64,000 nt of DNA from NCBI GenBank assembly GCA_037447655.1, contig JBBHKE010000213.1, positions 31,252-95,251 on the forward strand, written 5' to 3'. Made by a program: the position numbers and the translations under genes. This stretch comes from Zygnema cylindricum (Eukaryota > Streptophyta > Zygnematophyceae > Zygnematales > Zygnemataceae). The notes under the pieces were generated by a model. That model was given only the letters and a program-made list of their open reading frames with translations. It ran no database searches and was not told the origin of the DNA. This document shows, one piece after another, positions 17,996 through 29,128 of the stretch. Every line of letters begins with the position of its first letter. Position 1 is the first letter of the stretch.

Positions 17996-20900
17996 AGTGT
18001 TACGGTCAAGTTCCATCGGACGGAAAGCGAGGTTGTTGACAAAAATAGGGACCTCTCCGTACTACGTCGTACCACTTATTTTGTCTCTAACGGCGAACAA
18101 CATTAGAGAGAATTTAAACATTTCCCAGTAATGGTTCGTAAGAATGACCGTTGGATAGTTATTCCCAAAACACTCCCTTCAATTTTGTACATAAGTGGCA
18201 ACCATAGAGAGTTGGGAGGTGGGTTGTCAGCTACAAGAATTGAATATTTGTTTGTTAGCGAAGATTCTCCGTACTACTTTCAGAGCATTCCTATGTAAAA
18301 ATATTAAATCGTTACTTAAGATTGTGACGGATGTAGACGTGGGTGTAATTTTATGACGGTTGTAGACAATTACAAAATAGCAACAATTAACGACATTTAC
18401 AAACAGCAACGGTTGTAGACGCCTAACTACTTATGACATTATAGATGTTTAGGATTTATGACATTTGATGTCATGCTGAAATTATGACAGCGTCGACCTT
18501 TCAATTTCTTAAACTTTTCGCCATGGTTTCTCAGTTTTGTTTGTTAGTCTTTTCTCACACTACTTGCCATAAAAATACGCCCAAAGATATTAAAAAGAAA
18601 TCATTTTTAGAGTTTTTTTGTTTGATACCATTATTGACGTTTTCCTTTGCATGAATTGTGAGATAGGCGAAGTAATGGGGGAGGGAGAGAGAGAGGTGCT
18701 TTCACGAAATTCAATTTTTGGAAATGTCGTCCGTTGGTCGAGACCCCCTCCACGCCCCCTGTACAAAAAAAAACGCACGAAAAAAAAAGCACAGGCTGGA
18801 AACGTGCATCAAGTTTTTTTTTGTACTCCGCTCACCAAAATTGTCAAAAATTTCCGACACATGCAACAACATTTGCCTATTCGCTCACCTCATGGAATTT
18901 TATATAAAATCATCTTGTGAGGTGATTTTACATAAAGTTTCAAGATGAGCCTGAAGGACGCGAAAGTGGGTCGAAATGCGTTAGACGACAAACTGCATTA
19001 CATATAAAGTTTCAAGGTAACGCAACTTCTACAGTGGTAATTTCATTTTTTTTTGGTATGGCTGCGAATTTTCACGTTTTTTTTTAAGTTATGGAAGAAA
19101 ACGACAGATAATAACTGTAACTTTAGCACATGGGTAAAGTGCCCTTTGCTAACGTGAACCACTCATTTAGAAAACGTGGTTTACAAGGTATACCTGACTG
19201 AACATCGTTAAAAATGTAGCAGCCCGTAATGTTGGCCGTACAATTACAGAATTTCCTGATGGAAACATAGGCCTTAACCGTTTCGACGACCGTTGAAACG
19301 GTTGCTGGTTTAAAGGGGTCCTGTACCGTTCAAAACCAACGATGCTTACGGTGGCAACGTTAGGAAATTACGAAAATCAACGTCAGAATGGATTGCGTAA
19401 TCGCGACGCCAGCAAATTGGTGCCTTTGGTCCTACAATCCACGCATTGAGTACGCCGATTTATCGATTTCAAACAAATGTCCATCGTAACGAGAGCCTGT
19501 CATTTACTCTGTCGTTTATAACAACAATGATAGCGGAAATAGAATCAATTATCCGATAAGGCAGTTTCCCGCAAATTAAACGCAGCCGCGTGTATATACG
19601 CAGGGGTGTAAACTCGGGCAATGCTGAAAGTTTTAGAAAAGTGAACACAAAAAAAAGAAACGCAAAAAGTCTCGGACCAGGTCTCTTTAAAATTTTACCG
19701 TGGGCTAGCCATTCACAATCGAAGAGGATTTTTTCAGAACTTTTATTTTCTTGTGTATTTTGTTTTTTTTTTTTCTTTTCCTTCCGGGGATCGTGCCATG
19801 TGACATCTCCAATGTCCACGTGCTCAAATTTTATTGGTCATATTCCTGACGAAGAAGTGAGGTCGAATTTATTGTTCGGGAGGAAACGTGCTCGCGTGTT
19901 CTTTTGTCCTCTTGCGCTATTCGCAGCCTGTAGGAAAATCGCAGGTTGTTTGCCTGTCAGGAAGCACGCTACCAATGCCTCCAAGATTCATGTACGGACG
20001 TCGAAACTTCCTCTCACCATAACGTGCCTGCCTGCCTCTCACTTTTTCCTGGCTGTAACTCACACATTCGATACAGTATTTTGCGTGCGGTTTCCAATCA
20101 CACGTTTCAGCAGCGGTCCAAAATTGCGGCGCCAACCGTCCATGTAAGTGACATGTTGTAACTGGCTGGCATATCAAACATGATACGACACGTGTGAAGG
20201 ATCTTACTGGTGGTTGCGTGACACGCCGATCTATGCAGTGGCGCGTAAAATCACAGTTTCTTAATCTACTGCCACTTATCGGAAGAAACTTGGCGGCCTC
20301 TGGATGGTTACATGCGAGGTCACAGTACGACACAGTACTAGAAAGTATGATTTAGTACGAGACGGTACATCGCAGCTGTAAAAGCTTACTGGCTGAACAT
20401 GTTTCCTGTTAGACAAGTTGCAGAGTATCGACGGTGGATGCTGAATGACCTGGAAATCACATGGTTAATCTGACGGCCATCGTGCTGACAATGCATTGTT
20501 GAAAAGTCTCATTGCATTGTCACTGTCGATCTGGATATCTAACGGTCAAGATCATCTGTACCTGCTCTGAGAACATTCCCTGGTTCTTGTTAGGGTTTCC
20601 AGCCATCTTCAAATTGCTTTATTCCAGATTTGATGCCCTTCATTATCCTCCTGCCAAAACAGCAAGAAAGTCAATCCGTTTTCTTCCATTTAACAACAAG
20701 AAACTTTTGCAGGAAAAAAATATTCTTTCCAAGGAATCTTTACACCTTAGCCTTTGTTTCATCTGTTTTTTTGGTCCTAAAAACAGAAGCCTGCAGTTAA
20801 CTAATATCTTCCTTCTTTTTAACTTTCATTTTAAACAAGAATCTTTGTTTGCAGTAATACTTGCAAGACGAAGGAACTTTTTCTCAACTTTTTTTTGGCA

Positions 20901-22389
20901 GCGTTTTTATTTTCTTGGATCAGTCTTTGTCCTTACAAAGTATATTCCCTACCTATATTTTCACACCTCCAGTCTCTAATTTTCACATATAAACTCCAGC
21001 AGGAATTTTTGGAACAATACTGTTATTTCAATTTTTCGAATAAGTCTTTTGTGACTTAAAAAAAAAAAAAAAACATATTATCGCAAAAAAGGTTCAATAC
21101 ATAGAAAAGAATAATCTGCAACCTTTTGGTTCACCATCAAGGCCTGTCCCTGGATGCAATAAAAGGTTGTTCCATCACTTTTAATCAATTTCCGCATTTT
21201 TTTCATGAGGTTTTCATCCATTTTCATTAATAGTCATCAATCTTTCACAATTTTTCATCAATTTTCTTCATTTTTTCTTCATTTTCACCGCCAATAGCCA
21301 TGATTAATTCGCAACTTTTTATCACTTATTAACATTTGTAGTATTATTCTTTGTGGTTTACATGGTAGTTTTTTGAATTAATTATTTTTTAATATGGAGA
21401 TTGAAAAACATTCTAGTGTGTTTACAGATCACAAGTGGATAAGGGCTAGGATAGCTGAGTTTTTGTAAAATTTGGTAAATTATATAAGGAATTTCAAATG
21501 TTTGATTTACAGTTGATTCTTATGGATGCTTTATTGGTTCTGTTTTTACCAATTAAAACCTTAGTGTTGGAAAGGTATACAAATACTGTATGTGGTTACC
21601 CTTAATTGCACCCATTTTAATATGTTCCAAGGACGTTTAAAATTATGTAGTACGATATTAAACAAGTTATTAACACGGTAGAGTAAGCTAATCTAGTGAT
21701 TCCAGACCTTAGTACTATTGTTCCAGATCTTAGCAGATTAGTATTATTGTTGGAAAGTTTGCTTTGTCTCTCTCTCTCTTCCCCTCCCTCTTTCTCTCCC
21801 TCACTCTCTTTCAATGTCTTTCTCTCGTAGATTCTGGAATGTATGATTTTAGTTTCTCCATCTCTTTCACTAGTCTCTATTTTTTTTCTCCCCCTACGAC
21901 ATGCACAAACTCTGTTTCTTCTTCTCTGTCCCCTTTTGAATGTTTAATTTCTGTCTCTCTCTCTCATAGTCTTTCTCTTTTCTTCCCCGTTCTCTCTTTT
22001 TGTCTGTTTATCCCTAAATGCTGACTCTAGTCATTATTTTTCTGACTTACTCTATTTTCATTAAATAATTAATACTTCAATTACTAAACAGCAATTGACA
22101 AATGTGAAGGGAGAAATAAAAGGAAATTTAAATCTGGATGGTATAGGTATATTTCCGTTTCGCTTCTAATATTTGTAACTACTGAATAGTGAATTATCCC
22201 ATGTATTTAATTTATGTTTTGGACACGGAGAGGAGAAGGTACAATATGACCGCAATATTTTGTTGGTGTTAGATGGTCGGCGAGGGTTAACCAGCAAAAT
22301 CAACTTTAAGTTGACCGCATTAATTTGAAATTGGCCCTTTTTAATGTTTAATTTACCCTCTTTGTTTTTTTTATTTTTTTTTGTTTGCA
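17996..22389. other. Intergenic, no supported gene
   Basis: Open frames at 18618-18920, 19590-20147 (plus), 19917-20333 (minus) and 20512-20979 (155 residues, hydrophobic) overlap on opposite strands or lack any recognisable motif. CT-rich stretches occur at 21764-21850 and 21940-22010. I see no RNA gene. Confidence 0.4.
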
Positions 22390-22489
22390 GAAATTGGTTC
22401 ATTCGAACGGAACTGTTGGGATAGGGAAAAATCAAAAAAAGAGGCAAAAATCTGTAAGGAGGGTTTTTTTTTCTTGGGCATTTTGGGGG

Positions 22490-22576
22490 TCTTATTTCCG
22501 TCTCCCTCTCTCTCTCTCCTCTCTCCTCTCTCCCCCCCCCACTCCAATTCTCTCTCTCTCTTTCCCCCCTCTCAAT
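22490..22576 (+). promoter_or_regulatory. CT-rich leader before the S40 start codon
   Basis: A run of CTCTCTCT and CCCCCCCC directly before the ATG, typical of plant 5' leaders and core promoters. The open frame continues in phase upstream to 22385, where TTTGCAG could be an acceptor, so the leader could instead be coding or intronic. Confidence 0.45.
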
Positions 22577-23422
22577 ATGACGAATGTGAGAGAGAGAGCG
22601 ACGAGGAGGACTCCATACTTTGATTTGTTAAGCTCCTCTTATTCGTCCAGGTCATCAGAGGTAGAGGGGGAGGAAGAGTTGAGAGAGGAAGATGTGTGGG
22701 GGGGTGGAGGGAGGGAGGTGGAGAACGAGGGGAGGGAGGGAGGAGAGGTCAGTCCATCGGAGAATAGGAACCATTCGAATAGTTTCAGGAGTAATAATAG
22801 TGGCTTTAGAGGAAATGCCTACGAAGGAACTGCCTGGGTGAACAGAGGAGATTATGACTCGAACGCGAATTCAATCTTTGATTCGCCGATTTATGATTCG
22901 TCTGCTCCAAGGGAAGACATTATTGGTGAAAAGGCGAGGGGTACAAATGGGATTGCAACAGCTGTCACACTTTCTCGGGTAACACCGCAGTTGACCTCGA
23001 ATGGGATTGTGACGAATGTCACACCTTCTCGGGGAGATATCGGATCAGGAGCGCGGGGCACAAATGGGATCGCGACGAATATCACACCTTCTCGGGTAAT
23101 ACCACATATGGTCCCTTCTTCCACTTCTTCATTGGCGAATCTGAGGCATCCAATGAGAAGACAATCGGCTCCAGTGAACGTCCCTGATTGGTCCAAAGTT
23201 TTCGGGAGTAGCATGACGAAGAAACCGGTGGAGGTAGAGGATCCGGTTTTCGATGAAGTCGAAGAGGGACTCATTGTTCCTCCTCACGAGATTTTGGCTC
23301 GAGAATATTCCCAAAGTGTTACTTTTTCGGTTTATGAGGGAGTGGGAAGGACTCTAAGGGGACGAGATTTGACAGGTGTCAGGACAGCTGTATTACGACA
23401 AACCGGTTTTCTGGATGCGTGA
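22577..23422 (+). CDS. Senescence regulator S40 family protein
   Basis: Plant S40 (DUF584-type) proteins act in leaf senescence and stress responses and are reported as nuclear; the molecular activity is unknown. The 281-residue product carries the family signature at its C-terminal end in order: RRQSAPVNVPDWSKVFG (about residues 192-208), LIVPPHEILARE (about 230), then FSVYEGVGRTLRGRDLTGVR and LRQTGFLDA at the very end. The N-terminal half is a low-complexity acidic and Ser/Asn-rich region with an internal repeat (ARGTNGIAT twice, NGIVTNVTPSR once, 22934-23100). It is longer than most S40 proteins because of this region. The start ATG at 22577 follows a CT-rich leader. The frame is open upstream, so an earlier start or exon cannot be excluded. 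Confidence 0.9.
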   Translation: MTNVRERATRRTPYFDLLSSSYSSRSSEVEGEEELREEDVWGGGGREVENEGREGGEVSPSENRNHSNSFRSNNSGFRGNAYEGTAWVNRGDYDSNANSIFDSPIYDSSAPREDIIGEKARGTNGIATAVTLSRVTPQLTSNGIVTNVTPSRGDIGSGARGTNGIATNITPSRVIPHMVPSSTSSLANLRHPMRRQSAPVNVPDWSKVFGSSMTKKPVEVEDPVFDEVEEGLIVPPHEILAREYSQSVTFSVYEGVGRTLRGRDLTGVRTAVLRQTGFLDA

Positions 23423-25258
23423 GGGACGAGAAAATGGAAAAGACTGAACCAGAAACAGAAAATAAAAATTATTGCGGGAATTTTTCTCTCATACTCTCTT
23501 GTTGTATCATTTTCAATCTAATTATACGAGAAGAAACTTTTGGTGCTTTTTTGGAGGTTCTCTCTGTCCATATCTCTGATCTTTGTCTCCCTGGATTCAG
23601 AGAATATTTTCAGTGAATTTCGAGAGTGATAGTTTCAGAATTGTACCAGGAGTCAAAACATTGAGATGCAAGAGGATGAGGGGGAGAGGGAGAGAGAGAA
23701 AAAAAAGGTAGGGGAGGTAGTGGATAGAAATTTACAAGTTCAAAAATCGGAAGTGGGCTGGTTATAAGGATATGAGGAAGGAGATAGTCACCTCTGAAAA
23801 AAAAAGAGGGGTATAAAAAACAACAAAAAAAGGGCAGGAATATCGATAACCTTTGGGCCATGAGTTCCATGCTTCATTGGGGACTCAAATGTATTATGAG
23901 GAAAACGTTAAATGGTGGTTTTTTAGGGTTTTTAGGCTCTCAAAGCTAGTATATTAGCTTAAAGGAATCTTGTTTTTGGATAATGGATGTGACTTTTTTT
24001 GCAAATACTGAAACATTTTTCTGGGCTCAGAAAAGGGCGGTAACGATGTCCAGCCAACGAAGTTGCTACAAGTCTCGAGAGATGACTTTTTTTCGCGTTG
24101 GAAACGAATTGCAGGAGAAAACGCTAAAAAAATGCTTGAAAACACTTGTTAAAAGACAAAAAACGCTTAGGAAAGCTTGAGGAAGCTCAAATGTAGCTCA
24201 AAAACGGCTCGAGAAATGTTTGGAAAAAGCTCGGTGAATGCGCGAAAAGAGTTCCAGAGGCAAGAAAAAAGTTATCCGAGGTTTCCTTATCCAATTTTAG
24301 TTCCGAAAAGCTGTTAAACATGAAACTTTCTGAGTATAGTAGGGAAGGGAATGAAATCACCCCTTGTAAGCTATTATTGTCGTAATGCGAGAGGTTATCG
24401 GAATCGAAATTGAAATCGGTAAATTGAACAAAAACAACTTTACTTTTTTTTTTTTCTTTTTTGGATAGGAAATGTGCCCATTAGTATTGTTGGGTTTTGT
24501 ATACGGACATTTTTTTTTGCTTTGCCTTATAAGAGCTTGAGGCATTCAGTTAGAGGTAGGGGATAGAGAGGTAGGAAGGGTGTAGAGTTTAGAGGTAAGG
24601 GTTACATATGACAATATGGACAAAATATGAAAACTGTTGTATTTTTTATGCCTGAAGACAGGGCAATCCTTTTTTTTTCTGGTTGGCTAAAAAAAATAGA
24701 TGATTATTGGTTGGTGTGTGTTGGACGTTTTGTTTTTTTGCTTTTTGTTTGTTTACATCTGGAGGACATTGTTTAGTGTTCTGAATTGATATAGTGTTTT
24801 TTTTTTTCTTTTCATGTAAGTGCATTTACTTATCTTGTGTTTACTTAGTGAGATGGTATTTGGTGGAAATTTCTATCAGTATATTATTCTTTTATTCCTT
24901 TTATTTTTTTTAGACAAATGGTGTACAATAATATCTATAGTTGTTGTTAATTTACTCGGCCTGATGTTTTGTAATGTCCGAAGTTGTTTTATTTTGACAT
25001 TTTCCATTGATGATGAATGTAGAATATTGTTATATGATGCGTAAATATAGCGTGAAAGAAAACAACTGGAATTGCTACTTATGGTTGGCTCTTCTGGTAC
25101 TTAGAAAAAGTACTACATAGGTAGTAGGCTAACTAGTCCTTCGGTGTTGCTTTAGTGATTGTTGCTTTTTTTACCGTCTTTGTTTTTATTTCTTTATGTT
25201 CTTTAATTTGTTTTGTCTGTGTTAGTTTCTTTGTCGACCTGTTTAAAAAAAAAAAAAA
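23423..25258. other. S40 downstream region, no gene seen
   Basis: T- and A-rich DNA with GA runs (23670-23720). Short frames of about 60-86 residues are unsupported. Confidence 0.4.
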
Positions 25259-25512
25259 CGGGCTGACTTTATTCAAAAGTGTGATGGTAAACCATCTGAG
25301 CCCACGGCATCAAAAGGAAGTAGCATTACAAAAACTGAAAACCTACATGTGGGGGGGAAGAAACAAAGAGGATAAGGCAAAAGCAATGAAAATATGAAAA
25401 ATTGGCAGATAAACAGAAAAAACCCAAAAAAACCCAAAAAAACCCTACAAAAACCGAAAACACCCTTAGAAGCAAAAAAACAACAAAAGAAGTATCAAAG
25501 GAAAGATCCAAC
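25259..25512 (-). mobile_element. 3' UTR fragment of the zinc-finger/RT retrotransposon
   Basis: Reverse complement of the 3' end of the copy at 28951-32615. Shared blocks are GATGGTAAACCATCTGAG, AAAAGGAAGTAGCATT, and the terminal AATAAAGTCAGCCC against AATAAAGTCGGCCC. It is diverged, so it comes from another copy. Confidence 0.75.
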
Positions 25513-25878
25513 ATCTATCAGCAATAATTCTTAATTCTAAGAGAAATTCATGGTGTGCTGGTGGATATTCGGAACAGCGGTGGCGTGGAAGAAAAAGCTT
25601 GCCATCTACGTGGCCAATGGGAACATTTGATGAGAGAAAGATTGTCCTCAGGAAGGACCTTCAAAGAGGGTACGTGGCATTGAAACAGTAGCGACATATG
25701 ATTCCCGTACTGAGAAGTTCAGCACCATCCACATCCAATCCAATCCAGGCGGCTATAAGGCCATGTCATTATGGCACATGCTCTGTACCCTCCCAGGTAG
25801 AGATGGGACGCCTAATGGCGATTGTGAATTGCAAATAAAGCGAGTGCTAGGAGAAATTAACACTTGAAGACCGGAGCC
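25513..25878. other. Unassigned segment between retrotransposon pieces
   Basis: About 360 bp that do not match the corresponding part of the nearby full-length copy. No open frame or repeat is recognised. Confidence 0.4.
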
Positions 25879-26018
25879 TGCGGCCGCTGCCAACCGCACG
25901 CCCACGGGCGAAATCATAGGTGCGGCCCCCTTCCGTAATCCTTAAACTCCTCCCCCCCCTTCTATTCAACGCCAAACACCCCATTTCCCCTCACTACAAT
26001 TACACACACCTCAAACCC
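25879..26018 (+). mobile_element. 5' UTR fragment of the retrotransposon
   Basis: Starts TGCGGCCGCTGCCAACCGCA, exactly as the full-length copy does at 28951. It stays collinear through the CTTCCGTAATCCTTAA and ACACACCTCAAACCCTA blocks, then joins inverted internal sequence at about 26018. Confidence 0.85.
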
Positions 26019-26777
26019 TACCGCCAGGAATGCTCATCCATAGCGTCGCGACAGGCATAATCACGCTCCTTCCTTTTAGCCGCGTCACGGGCGGCCACTC
26101 CCACATGCCGAGCCGCTTGGGTGACGACTGTAGTTGAGGTAGGGTTCGCCAAAACAATATCACCAAATGTACGAGGCGCACCATCAAGTAATACAAGGTC
26201 AATCTGACGCGAAGGAATAATGTGAGAGACCTCCCGACGAATAGAAAATCCCCCCTCAGAAGCGATAGTAGCTATGGTGTCTCGAATCGTGTCGTGCGCC
26301 CGAATCAACTCGCCCCCATGGGAGCAACGAAGCAAATGGACCGCGTCGGGCTCGAGAACATGGCTCGAGAACATGGCCACAGGAGCAAACGAGTGAGCCA
26401 AGCAAAGGTGGGTGAGGGAGGCCAAGGCGGAACCTAAGGGCCGTCGTGAACTGAGCCGGAGTGAAACGAAGAGTAGATAAAATAGGGACAGCCAATAGCC
26501 AAGCTCCAAAGCCAAGTCCACCACAAGACAGGAAGCGTGCACGCGAAGAATCAGAAGGAAGCGCCTCGAGAAGCTCGGATTTAATAGTGGCGACAACCCG
26601 ATCAGAAATGGATTCCTGAACACGCGCAACTGATGTCGTAACAAGAGTGGAAAAAATCGGCATGTCCTCGATAACAGCCGGATTAAGAGAACATGATGCA
26701 TCCAAAAGGGACCGTTGGAAGGCGAGCTCACCATCTCAAACACGGGGAACCACGACCGCAAGAATAGGAGTGTCCCC
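26019..26777 (-). pseudogene. Inverted fragment of the retrotransposon polyprotein (RT C-terminus and endonuclease)
   Basis: Nearly identical, in reverse orientation, to 31367-32120. It encodes the part after the reverse transcriptase: IEDMPIFSTLVTTSVARVQE, and the HLLRCSHGGELI and SRQIDLVLLDG motifs. The zinc-knuckle segment contains a small local duplication (GAACATGGCTCGAGAACATG, near 26351). The fragment ends at GTGTCCCC. The high identity to the other copy means the two separated recently. Confidence 0.85.
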
Positions 26778-27701
26778 GAAACATAATTAATTAAGGGTCA
26801 TTAACACAGATCGAATCCTAAAACAAAGAGATTCATTGTCGTACAATTAAAAATAATCAGTTAACATTCATGTCGATTGGATGTTTCATGTACTTTTTTT
26901 AGTACTATAATACGGTAGAGGACCTTTTTTGGTTTTATTTGTTTTTAGTGTTGGAAGGACCCTCGGTGAATCTTATAGGAGAAGTTTGAGAAATTGAAGG
27001 AAAACTACAGATAAGCCTTAATGATGACGTCGCGTTTTTTTATTAAGTTAGGTTTTTTTTTTTTAACGATTAACAAAAGTTAAAAACGGAAGGAGGGCTC
27101 CTGGGCCGCCTTCTCTAAAAAGAGTCCCAACCACAAGTACAGAGAAACTCGTCCAATGTAACTCCCAAACAACTGGAAAACATCCTCGGCCGCCCTCAAA
27201 ATAAAGTCGTCAAAATAAAGTTGTCAAAAAGTAAAGTTATCCATAGTATTAAAGGAGTACATAATCAACTCCCCTTGAGCCGCATCAGGGACCCTCGGGG
27301 ACTTTTTTTCCCTCCACAGCACTGGAAGGATCCTTGACATAGTATCTGAGGATTCTAACCGGGACACGTGCTTCTTCTCACGCCACATGGCATGCTGACG
27401 TGGTAGCTCGGGAAGTAGCGGCTTCTCGGGAGCGGGATAGCAAGGGATATTTGTCAAAGGAATTTCTCCCCGTTTAGGATGAAGATTTTTGAGTGTTTGG
27501 ACAAGTTGCTCGATGACTGACTTTGCAATTTTGCACGTAAAATTTTTGAATCCTAAAGACCTGGGGATCGAGGAAATCTTTAACGGCACAGTGGTAGATG
27601 ACAAGCGAGACCTTAAGGAATATCCACCAAAGGATGTGGTCCATATCAACAACTTTTGCGGTTGTGACAAGTCATGTAGCATAAGTTACTATTCAGTGTG
27701 T
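26778..27701. other. Unassigned region with opposing open frames
   Basis: A minus frame (27224-27682, 152 residues; contains a duplicated WREKK motif and IPCYPAPEKPLLPELPRQ) and a plus frame (27489-27716) overlap. Neither matches a family I know. Plausibly a decayed mobile element. Confidence 0.3.
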
Positions 27702-28586
27702 GTTGAAAAGAGGTAATTAATAGGTCACTTCTCTAATTTATTTCCACTTTAAAGAGAGAGAGTGAGGATCAAAGGCACGCCATGGCTGCCGCAATATTTA
27801 GAAAGTGGCAGATTTAGAAATAGAGGATATTTAACCAAAATGGTGCCTTTTTCCAGATTTGAATCTGGGTCTGCGGACCACTATGTAGTCGTACGTCTTA
27901 TCCACTAAGGCGTTATTGAAACGATACACGTGGCGCGTTTCAAAGATATCTAAATATTAACGCGACAGCTAATTAACACCAGACTAACGAAGAGGAATAA
28001 TTCATGCATGTACGCGAATCTGAACCGTGTAAAATATGTTTTGATTGGACGGCCGACATTATAGCCGCCACACGAAGTGAGATTTTGGCGGCATACAGAG
28101 ATAGCGTCACGCGGTGCCACGTGGCGCCACATTATTTGATACCGGAGAAGATGGGAGGAGGAACCATGGCTCCGGATTTGACAGGTGTCACCTTGTAGAC
28201 CTTGTCGTACAATGGTCGTACAATAAGTACATCGCCCATTGTACCTTCTTGTACTATATAGTGTTCCTATCGGACTAGGGTTTATTAGTAGGTAGTCGTG
28301 AGTAGGCAGACCAAGACTTAGTGATATTTAAGGACCTCTCTCTAAGAGAGCTTGTAACTATAAAGGTCATCTTTGACCAACCATAACTTACAGCTCAGGG
28401 GAGAAAATTCAGTGATTCTTTTTGTGTTTCACTCAGGGGAGTCTTGTTCTCACAAGGGTGAGGGTGGTCAGAATATTTTTGTGCCTGGGTGGCTCTTATT
28501 CAGTGGGAAAGTGGAAGGGGAAAATATTATCCTAGGGGCTTTACATAGGCTGCTCATTCTTTGGGTCAATGGAGACCACATAATTT
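27702..28586 (+). repeat. LTR-like dispersed repeat, copy 1
   Basis: About 885 bp similar end to end to 51188-52058. It begins GTTGAAAAGAGGTAATTAAT and ends near GGAGACCACATAATTT. It has a promoter-like part (TTGTACTATATAGTGTTCC, then CTCTCTAAGAGAG and AACTATAAAGG). On the minus strand at about 27855-27918 there is a tRNA-like segment with a B-box-like AGATTCAAATCTGG. No protein is encoded. Size and layout suggest a solo LTR, but TG...CA ends are not clear. Confidence 0.7.
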
Positions 28587-28599
28587 CAAATAGTCGCGT

Positions 28600-28940
28600 C
28601 AACACCTGCTCCCCGTAAACATGTACCTCCGGATCCTATCTTTTCCTCCATCACTTTGCGACAACACCAGCTCCGCGTAAACATGTACCTCCGGATCCAG
28701 TCTTTTCCTCCATCACTTCGTGACAACACCCGCTCCCTGTAAACATGTACCTCCAGATCGTGTCTTTTCCTCCAGCACTTCGCGACAACATTTGCTCCCC
28801 GTAAACATGTACCTCTGGATCCTGTCTTTTCCTCCATCACTTCGCGACAATACCTGCTCCCTGTAAACATGTACCTCTGGATCTTGTCTTTTCCTCGATC
28901 ACTTCGCTACAATACCTGCTCCCCGTAAACATGAACCTTC
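28600..28940. repeat. 62-bp minisatellite, about 5.5 units
   Basis: Units contain CTCCCCGTAAACATGTACCT, then GGATCCTGTCTTTTCCTCCA and CACTTCGCGACAA. The array ends about 10 bp before the conserved 5' end of the retrotransposon at 28951. The 94-residue minus frame is a product of the repeat. Confidence 0.92.
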
Positions 28941-28950
28941 GAATCTGGCA

Positions 28951-29097
28951 TGCGGCCGCTGCCAACCGCACGCATACAGGCGACATCCTAGGTGCGACCT
29001 TCTTCCGTAATCCTTAAGCTCCTTCCCCTTCCATTCCACGGCAAAAACCTCTTTCCCCCCAATAACATTACACACACCTCAAACCCTAACTCCAAGA

Positions 29098-29128
<31 letters not shown>

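Noticed and set aside
19590-20333. Overlapping plus and minus frames of 185 and 138 residues as a gene
   Set aside because: No family match, no splice context, and equal openness on both strands.
27855-27918. tRNA gene on the minus strand
   Set aside because: A- and B-box-like words exist but the cloverleaf is poor and the segment is part of a dispersed repeat; kept only as a tRNA-like part of that repeat.
28600-28945. CRISPR-like array (repeated units with variable parts)
   Set aside because: Unit is one 62-bp tandem repeat without unique spacers, and the genome is eukaryotic.
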